Shown: piece by piece, positions 26,263-32,124 of the stretch
How positions within the stretch are numbered: position 1 is the first letter of the stretch
Layout: each line of letters opens with the position of its first letter
NCBI GenBank assembly: GCA_020866945.1
Contig: JAJBVW010000122.1
Span: 1 to 32,124, forward strand
Direction: 5' to 3'
Source: Oscillospiraceae bacterium
GTDB taxonomy: Bacteria > Bacillota > Clostridia > Oscillospirales > Oscillospiraceae
DNA: 32,124 bases
Notes under the pieces: model-generated
What the model was told of the DNA's origin: nothing
The model's input: the letters and a program-made list of their open reading frames with translations, nothing else
The model's database searches: none
Position numbers and translations under genes: made by a program

Positions 26263-27483
26263 TCATCCGGGGATAGGCGCGTCCGCCGTCCAGGGAAATG
26301 GCTCCAACCCCCGTTCTTTCAGCCGGGCGGCATACCATGCCTGGGCATCCACTGTGTTATTGTGGGGAATCTGTCCCCTGTCGCGAACTTCCTCCAGACT
26401 CATGCGAAGGCCCAGCTCCATGGCCATATCCAAATCCTGATAGGCCGCCTGCCGCAGCTCCGCAAGGCCGGAAAAGCCGTTCCGTCCCGGTTCAATATAG
26501 TCCGCGAGATAGATAATCTGCTCCAGCGTCGTCATATCCGGGCGGCCCGTGGTATGCCAGCGGACAGCCTGGACGATATGGTCAGGGCATCCGAACAGCT
26601 CCGCCGCAAATGCGGCCCCTGTCCGGGCGTGGAGTAGCTTTTCACTGACCCGCTCCCGCTCATCTAAAATAATAGCATATTTATCACAGAGAATCAACTG
26701 CTCCGCCATAGTCAGTTTTTTTGTAATGTCATGGACAATGGCAGCCTCCGCCGCATCCTCCACATCCTGACCCCAGCGTTCCGCCAGACGGCGGGCCTCC
26801 TGCTCCGTGCCGCGCACATGAGCCACCCGCTTGGGCGCGAGATAGGCGTAGGCCCGTTCCCTCAGCCAGTCAAAATCCGGCTTTGCTCCGTATAGACGAC
26901 GGCGGATGATATATTCATAGACAACGTCGGGTAAAAGCTCCCTCCCCTGCCGCCGAGGCAGAAGCTCCCGTATATCCGTGGAAGCAGCCTCGACCGGCTC
27001 TCCCGCCAACACATATATCGTGGCTCCATATTTCTCGTGGAGAAGGCGCGCCTTTTTTTCCACCGCGCCGGAGGTGTCTGTTTCACGGGCAAACACCGCG
27101 ATGGAGGCAAGGGCCATCACCTCCTCCGGCTCATGCCACTGGTCGATGGTCAGAAGCATATCCGTTCCCACGAGAAACACCAGCTCCGCCTCCGGGTAAA
27201 GAGCCTTAAGCTGCCGAAGGGTATCGGCTGTATAGCTTTTCCCCGCCCGTTCCAACTCGATATCCAGGGTCTCCCCGCCGGGGATCTCCGCCGCCGCCAG
27301 TCTTGTCATGGCAAGCCGGTCAGAGGCAGCGGGGCTGCCCGCAGCCAGTTCCTTATGAGGAGGGATAGCCGCCGGGATAAAAAACACCCTGTCCGGCTCC
27401 AAGGCCGCGGCGGCGATATTGGCTGAGCGCACATGGCCCAGATGGGGAGGATTAAAACTGCCGCCATAAATCAAAATACGCAT
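26263..27483 (-). CDS. nadD: Fused nicotinate-nucleotide adenylyltransferase (NadD) and YqeK-type HD-domain hydrolase
   Basis: N-term MRILIYGGSFNPPHLGHVRSA...VFLVGTDMLLTIDQWHEPEEV...STDIREL; C-term RVAHVRGTEQEA...AIVHDITKK...LLHARTGAAFAAEL...AVRWHTTGRPDMTTLEQIIYLADYIEPGR. Confidence 0.94.
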   Translation of the reverse strand: MRILIYGGSFNPPHLGHVRSANIAAAALEPDRVFFIPAAIPPHKELAAGSPAASDRLAMTRLAAAEIPGGETLDIELERAGKSYTADTLRQLKALYPEAELVFLVGTDMLLTIDQWHEPEEVMALASIAVFARETDTSGAVEKKARLLHEKYGATIYVLAGEPVEAASTDIRELLPRRQGRELLPDVVYEYIIRRRLYGAKPDFDWLRERAYAYLAPKRVAHVRGTEQEARRLAERWGQDVEDAAEAAIVHDITKKLTMAEQLILCDKYAIILDERERVSEKLLHARTGAAFAAELFGCPDHIVQAVRWHTTGRPDMTTLEQIIYLADYIEPGRNGFSGLAELRQAAYQDLDMAMELGLRMSLEEVRDRGQIPHNNTVDAQAWYAARLKERGLEPFPWTADAPIPG

Positions 27484-27486
27484 CTT

Positions 27487-27783
27487 TTATCCCTTTGGCA
27501 AGATAATTTTAGCCCCATTATCCCGTTTTTTATACAGGACAAACACATTTCCGATAACCTGCACACCCTCGGCCTGACAAGCCTGACACAGAGCGGCCTG
27601 GGCTTCCGCCGCTGTCAGCATGGACGCCTCCTGGACACGGCCCTTGACCAGTTCACGTGCCGCCAGCGCGTCTCTGGCCTCGGCAATAACAGGCTCGGTC
27701 ACGCCGGCCTTGCCCACATAGAGGATGGCTTCCTCCTTCTGGGCCAGGGAACGAAGATAGGCCCGCTGCTTACCTGAGAGCAT
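27487..27783 (-). CDS. yhbY: YhbY/CRS1 family RNA-binding protein
   Basis: MLSGKQRAYLRSLAQKEEAILYVGKAGVTEPVIAEARDALAARELVKGRV...QVIGNVFVLYKK. Confidence 0.92.
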   Translation of the reverse strand: MLSGKQRAYLRSLAQKEEAILYVGKAGVTEPVIAEARDALAARELVKGRVQEASMLTAAEAQAALCQACQAEGVQVIGNVFVLYKKRDNGAKIILPKG

Positions 27784-28366
27784 AATATTTTTCCAACTCC
27801 TCCCGAAACGCCGCCAGAGCCTTAGCTCGGTGCGAGATTGTATTTTTCAGCTCCTGGCCAAGAGCCGCAAAGGACTGCTCATAACCCTCCGGCGCAAAGA
27901 CCGGATCATAGCCGAAGCCGCCGTCCCCCTGGGGCGCTGATAATATATGGCCAGGACATTCCCCTCTGGCCCGCAAAACATCTCCGTTAGGAAATACGCA
28001 GCAGATGCAGCTGACAAATTTAGCACGGCGATTCTCCGCACCCTCCAGCTTTTGAAGAAGATATTCATATTTCTGCTGGTCCGTCCATTCCTTGCCGCCG
28101 CCAAAGCGGGCGGAATGAACGCCAGGTTCGCCGTTCAGAGCCTCCACACACAGGCCGGAATCGTCTGCCACGGCTGGGAAGCGGGTATACTGGCAGACCG
28201 TGGAAGCTTTCAGGAAAGCGTTCTCCTCAAAGGTTTCGCCGGTTTCATTGACCTCAAAGTCCACCCCGGCCACAAGCTGAGGAACCAGGCCGATGGACAG
28301 CGGTTCCAGAATTTCCTTAAACTCCCGAACCTTCCCCATGTTGTTCGTAGCAAGAATAAATGTCAC
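27770..28366 (-). CDS. rdgB: XTP/dITP diphosphatase (RdgB/Ham1)
   Basis: TFILATNNMGKVREFKEIL...ETFEENAFLKA...PAVADDSGLCVEALNGEPGVHSARFGG...FGYDPVFAPEGYEQSFAALG...SHRAKAL. Confidence 0.96.
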   Translation of the reverse strand: MTFILATNNMGKVREFKEILEPLSIGLVPQLVAGVDFEVNETGETFEENAFLKASTVCQYTRFPAVADDSGLCVEALNGEPGVHSARFGGGKEWTDQQKYEYLLQKLEGAENRRAKFVSCICCVFPNGDVLRARGECPGHILSAPQGDGGFGYDPVFAPEGYEQSFAALGQELKNTISHRAKALAAFREELEKYYALR

Positions 28367-29232
28367 TGCACCATGGCCTCCGCAAATTCTCTCGCGTCAA
28401 AGGGGCGCAGATCCTCAGCCCCCTCGCCTACGCCCACCAGCTTCACCGGCACGCCCAGACGGCTCGCAATCGAGAACACCACGCCGCCCTTCGCCGTGCC
28501 GTCCAGCTTGGTCAGTACAATGCCGGTAACGCCAGCGGCCTTGGCAAACTGCTCGGCCTGAATAAGCCCATTTTGTCCCGTTGTGGCGTCCAGCACAAGA
28601 AGTATCTCCCTGTCCGCCTCCGGCAGCTCCCGGCTCAGAACCTTGGTAATCTTGGTCAGCTCGTTCATGAGGTTCTGCTTGTTGTGAAGCCTCCCGGCGG
28701 TGTCCACAATCATGATGTCTGTGCCTCTGGCTTTGACCGCGTTGCAGCCGTCAAACACCACGGCGCCGGGGTCGCCCCCCTCGCCATGACGGACAATCTC
28801 CGCACCGGTGCGCTTGGCCCAGATGCCAAGCTGCTCCGAGGCGGCGGCCCGGAAGGTATCCGCTGCGCACAGAAGGACTTTTTTTCCGTCCTGCACATAG
28901 CGGTTCGCCAGCTTGCCAATGGTTGTGGTTTTTCCCACGCCGTTCACGCCGACCATTAAAATTACGGAGGGCTTTGTGTTCAGCGTAAGCTCTGGCGGGC
29001 CTGCCTTTTCCATCAGCTCTGTCAGGATGTCTATCAGCTTCTGGCGCACCTGCTCGCCCTTCAGACCCTTTTGCTGGCGCAGGGCTTCCACCGCCTGCTC
29101 CGCCGTCTCAACCCCGGCATCCGCCAGGATAAGCTTTTCCTCCAGCTCGTCCAGAAAATCCTCGTCCACCCCGGAAAAGGCAGAAAACAACCCAGACAGA
29201 AAGCCCTTTTTCTTGTCGCTAAATAGTGCCAT
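28363..29232 (-). CDS. ftsY: Signal recognition particle receptor FtsY (short form without an acidic A domain)
   Basis: LILADAGVETAEQAVEALR, GVNGVGKTTTIGKLA, DTFRAAASEQL, IVDTAGRLHNKQNLMNEL, LTKLDGTAKGG, GVGEGAEDLRPFDAREF. Confidence 0.97.
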   Translation of the reverse strand: MALFSDKKKGFLSGLFSAFSGVDEDFLDELEEKLILADAGVETAEQAVEALRQQKGLKGEQVRQKLIDILTELMEKAGPPELTLNTKPSVILMVGVNGVGKTTTIGKLANRYVQDGKKVLLCAADTFRAAASEQLGIWAKRTGAEIVRHGEGGDPGAVVFDGCNAVKARGTDIMIVDTAGRLHNKQNLMNELTKITKVLSRELPEADREILLVLDATTGQNGLIQAEQFAKAAGVTGIVLTKLDGTAKGGVVFSIASRLGVPVKLVGVGEGAEDLRPFDAREFAEAMVQ

Positions 29233-29246
29233 ATGATTACTCCTTT

Positions 29247-32124
29247 TTATGCCTCCGCAGTCTTTTGCGCTTCCGCAAGGTCAAGCTCTATGACCCGGCT
29301 GACGCCCTTTTCCTGCATGGTCACGCCAAACAGCACGTCCGCCTGCTCCATAGTGCCCCGGCGGTGTGTGATTACAATAAACTGTGTCTTATTCAGCCGG
29401 TGCAGATAGCTTGCGAAGCGGATGACATTTTCTTCATCCAGCGCCGCCTCAATCTCATCCATGACGCAGAAAGGCGTGGGCTTCAGCTTCAAAATAGAAA
29501 AATACAGCGCGATAGCCACGAAGGATTTTTCCCCGCCGGACAAAAGACTTATGTTAGATACCGCCTTACCCGGCGGCTGAACCTTTATCTCTATGCCGCA
29601 GTTGAGCACATCGTCCTCATCCTCCAGGCGAAGAGAGGCCTTGCCGCCGCCAAAAAGCTCCAAAAATGTGGTCTGGAAGCTCTCGTTTATAGCCTGAAAC
29701 TCCCGGCTTAATATTTCCTCCATCTGGCTGGTTATGTCCCCGATGATGTCCAGCAGCTCATTTTTCGCCTTGGCAATGTCGTCCCGCTGCTCTGTGAGGA
29801 AATCATACCGCTGGCCAACTCGCTCGCTTTCCTCGATTGCGCCCAGGTTCGGCGTTCCAAGCTCCCGAATTTTGCGGCGCAGCTCGGCGATGCGCCGGTT
29901 GGCGGCGGTAAGGCTCTCGATGGGCTGGCGCTGGGCCTGCGCCGCCGTTCGGCTCAGCTCATAGCTGTCCCAAAGCTTGTCCACAAGCTGTTTTTCCTCC
30001 ATCTCGGCGGCCATGGTTTGCCGCTCAATAGAGGCCACGAGACGTTCCTGATCCAGAAGAGTCTCATTCTGCCGCTGGGCGTCTCTGTCTGCCTGGGTGC
30101 GCTTGGCCTCCAGCTCCAGCTTTTGGGCCGTAATGGCCTGTATATCCTTCCGAATGGACTCCGCACGTTCCGCAAGCATTCTGCCCTTTTCGGTGTTGGT
30201 CTCAATATCGGCGCTGATTTGCGCATCCCGGCGGTGGTATTCCTCCATCAGGGCACGGCGCTGGCTGTCTCCGGCGGCCATGGCATTTTTCACGCTCTCC
30301 AGCTGGGCGGCGCTGGTTTTTTTCGCCTCCCGCTCTGCCTGGAGCGTCGCTTCCTCCCGCTGCGCCTCGGAAAGCTCCTGCCCCGCCACATCCATGTCAT
30401 ATCTTGCAGCAGCAAGCTCCCGCTCCGCCTGCTCCAGCGCCGCCGCCTTTTCTTTCTGGCGGGCCTCAAGAACCTGACGTTCATCCGCCAGACGCTTCAG
30501 CTCGTTGGCACGGGAGATTATGCCCGTACCCCTTGCCGCGCTGCCGCCAGTCATGGAGCCGCCGGCATTTACCATCTGTCCGTCCAGGGAGACGATGCGA
30601 AGCTGATTCTGATGCCGGCGGGCGATAGCGATGGCATCGGAAAGAGTCTCCGCTATAATGGTGCGCCCCAGTAAATAAGCAAATATCTGCCGGTATGCCC
30701 CATCAAATTCCGCCAAATCAACGGCCAGGCCCATATAACCTTTCTCCCCCACGGGAAGCCGGTCAAGGGTGCGGCCCCGAATGTCGCTGATGGGCAGGAA
30801 TGTGGCCCGGCCACCATCCCGGCGCTTTAAAAGCTCGATGGCGGCTCGTCCGTCCTCCGGCGTGTCCACGATGATATTCTGAGCAGCCGCTCCCAGAGCG
30901 GTCTCTATGGCCAGGGCAAAGCGGTCTTCCGTACGGACAAGATTCGCCACCGGGCCGTGGATGCCTCGCAGGGAACCGCGTTCCTTTTCCCGCATAACAG
31001 TTTTGACCGCGCGGTTGAAGCCCTCGTAATCCTTTTCCATTTCCGTCAGCATGGTGATACGCCCGTCCATGCTGCGTCCGTCCACGGTCAGCTTTGTAAG
31101 CTCCTCCCGCAGAGAAGAAACTCTGTTCTCCCGGCCAGACATTTTCATCCTGTGGCCGTTCACGATATTAGAGAGCCGGTCGGTCTTTTCACGAATCGCC
31201 TGGCCCGCTTCTGCCAGCTCCTCCACCCGGCGGCACAGAGCCTCTATCTGGTCGTCCAGTGCCTGAACGCGCCCCGCGTCCTGGCTCATGTCGTCCTCTA
31301 GCCGCTGAATGCTGGCCAGGTTATTTTTTCGGTCTGTCTCCAGCACGGCCCCGGCGCTGCGGTTTTCCGCGATTTCGTTTTCCGCCGCCGTCAGTTTTTC
31401 CCGCAGAGCCTCGGTTTCCAAATCCTTTTCCCGCATACGCTCGGAAATCGACTCCGTGTAGCGGTAGTTTTCCGTCACCTGCGCTCTGGCCTTTTCCAAA
31501 TCCGCCTGAGCCTGGGCGTAGCTCTCCTTGATGGCCCTGGTCTGCCCGGCAAGCTTATCCAGCGTCTCCATCCAGGCTGACACCTCCAGGGTGCGCAGCT
31601 CCTCCCGGAGAACGAGATATTTCTTCGCGACCTCCGCCTGCTTTCGCAGCGGGGTCAGCTGAAGCTCCAGCTCGTCTATTTTATCTCCCACGCGGAGAAG
31701 CGTTTCATCTGTAGAGGCCAGCTTGCGTTCCGCCTCCTCCTTGCGAAAGCGGTAGCGGGAAATCCCGGCGGCCTGCTCAAAAATCTCCCGGCGGTCTGTG
31801 CTCTTGGCAGAGACAATTTCGCTGATGCGGCCCTGGCCGATAATGGAATATCCATCCCGCCCGAGGCCCGTGTCCATCAAAAGCTCGTTCACATCCCGGA
31901 GACGAACGGTCTCCCGATTTATGTAGTATTCGCTGTCCCCGCTCCGGTAATACCGGCGGGAGATGGAAAGCTCGTCGCTGTCCACAGGGAAGATATGGGC
32001 GGTATTATCCAGAATCAGCGTCACCTGGGCGAAGCCCAGCTTACCGCGCTTTTCCGTTCCGCCAAAGATGACATCCTCCATCTTTCCGCCCCGCAGGGCG
32101 CGGGTGAGCTGCTCGCCCGGGCGC
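29247..32124 (-). CDS. smc: Chromosome segregation protein Smc, N-terminus cut by window edge
   Basis: LRGGKMEDVIFGGTEKRGKLGFAQVTLILDN..., hinge HGPVANLVRTEDRFALAIETALGAAAQNIIVD...GGSMTGG, LSGGEKSFVAIALYFSILKLKPTPFCVMDEIEAALDEENV; frame stays open to the window end. Confidence 0.96.
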   Translation of the reverse strand, partial: RPGEQLTRALRGGKMEDVIFGGTEKRGKLGFAQVTLILDNTAHIFPVDSDELSISRRYYRSGDSEYYINRETVRLRDVNELLMDTGLGRDGYSIIGQGRISEIVSAKSTDRREIFEQAAGISRYRFRKEEAERKLASTDETLLRVGDKIDELELQLTPLRKQAEVAKKYLVLREELRTLEVSAWMETLDKLAGQTRAIKESYAQAQADLEKARAQVTENYRYTESISERMREKDLETEALREKLTAAENEIAENRSAGAVLETDRKNNLASIQRLEDDMSQDAGRVQALDDQIEALCRRVEELAEAGQAIREKTDRLSNIVNGHRMKMSGRENRVSSLREELTKLTVDGRSMDGRITMLTEMEKDYEGFNRAVKTVMREKERGSLRGIHGPVANLVRTEDRFALAIETALGAAAQNIIVDTPEDGRAAIELLKRRDGGRATFLPISDIRGRTLDRLPVGEKGYMGLAVDLAEFDGAYRQIFAYLLGRTIIAETLSDAIAIARRHQNQLRIVSLDGQMVNAGGSMTGGSAARGTGIISRANELKRLADERQVLEARQKEKAAALEQAERELAAARYDMDVAGQELSEAQREEATLQAEREAKKTSAAQLESVKNAMAAGDSQRRALMEEYHRRDAQISADIETNTEKGRMLAERAESIRKDIQAITAQKLELEAKRTQADRDAQRQNETLLDQERLVASIERQTMAAEMEEKQLVDKLWDSYELSRTAAQAQRQPIESLTAANRRIAELRRKIRELGTPNLGAIEESERVGQRYDFLTEQRDDIAKAKNELLDIIGDITSQMEEILSREFQAINESFQTTFLELFGGGKASLRLEDEDDVLNCGIEIKVQPPGKAVSNISLLSGGEKSFVAIALYFSILKLKPTPFCVMDEIEAALDEENVIRFASYLHRLNKTQFIVITHRRGTMEQADVLFGVTMQEKGVSRVIELDLAEAQKTAEA

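Noticed and set aside
32110-32124. Smc edge residues RPGEQ where VLGEQ is typical
   Set aside because: Only a few residues at the window edge; cannot distinguish real variation from edge effects without flanking sequence.

Overview
The window reads as ordinary chromosome of a spore-forming, moderately GC-rich Clostridia-type Firmicute. It is densely packed with housekeeping genes, mostly on the minus strand, with no prophage, transposase, CRISPR array, rRNA or tRNA that I could recognise. Minus-strand clusters: smc(partial)-ftsY-rdgB-yhbY-nadD/yqeK fusion-rsfS-leuS-rpsU; sirtuin-tagA-like-tmk; acidic ORF-mltG-alaS-HIT-comEC-holA-rnmV; nrdR; glmM plus a stand-alone left-handed beta-helix gene; DUF4364; a LysM-GH18 spore-lysin-like gene; and a partial TVP38/VTT membrane protein. 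Plus-strand genes: a large secreted beta-helix protein, VanZ-like, gluQ, an FMN reductase, a conserved protein of unknown function, DUF421, a small membrane protein, and a 40-aa Cys-rich microprotein that is missing from the ORF track. I did not find an obvious new multi-gene system. The best leads are: (1) a secreted beta-helix protein whose linker and terminal domain appear at both ends, with a dyad over its -35 box; (2) a Cys8 microprotein with a sigma-K-like promoter; (3) three plus-strand genes whose -10-like hexamer ends exactly 6 nt before ATG (candidate leaderless mRNAs); (4) a perfect 16-bp tandem duplication that rewrites the C-termini of two convergent genes; (5) two NrdR-box-like sites 32 bp apart around the nrdR promoter; (6) an apparently short-armed Smc.
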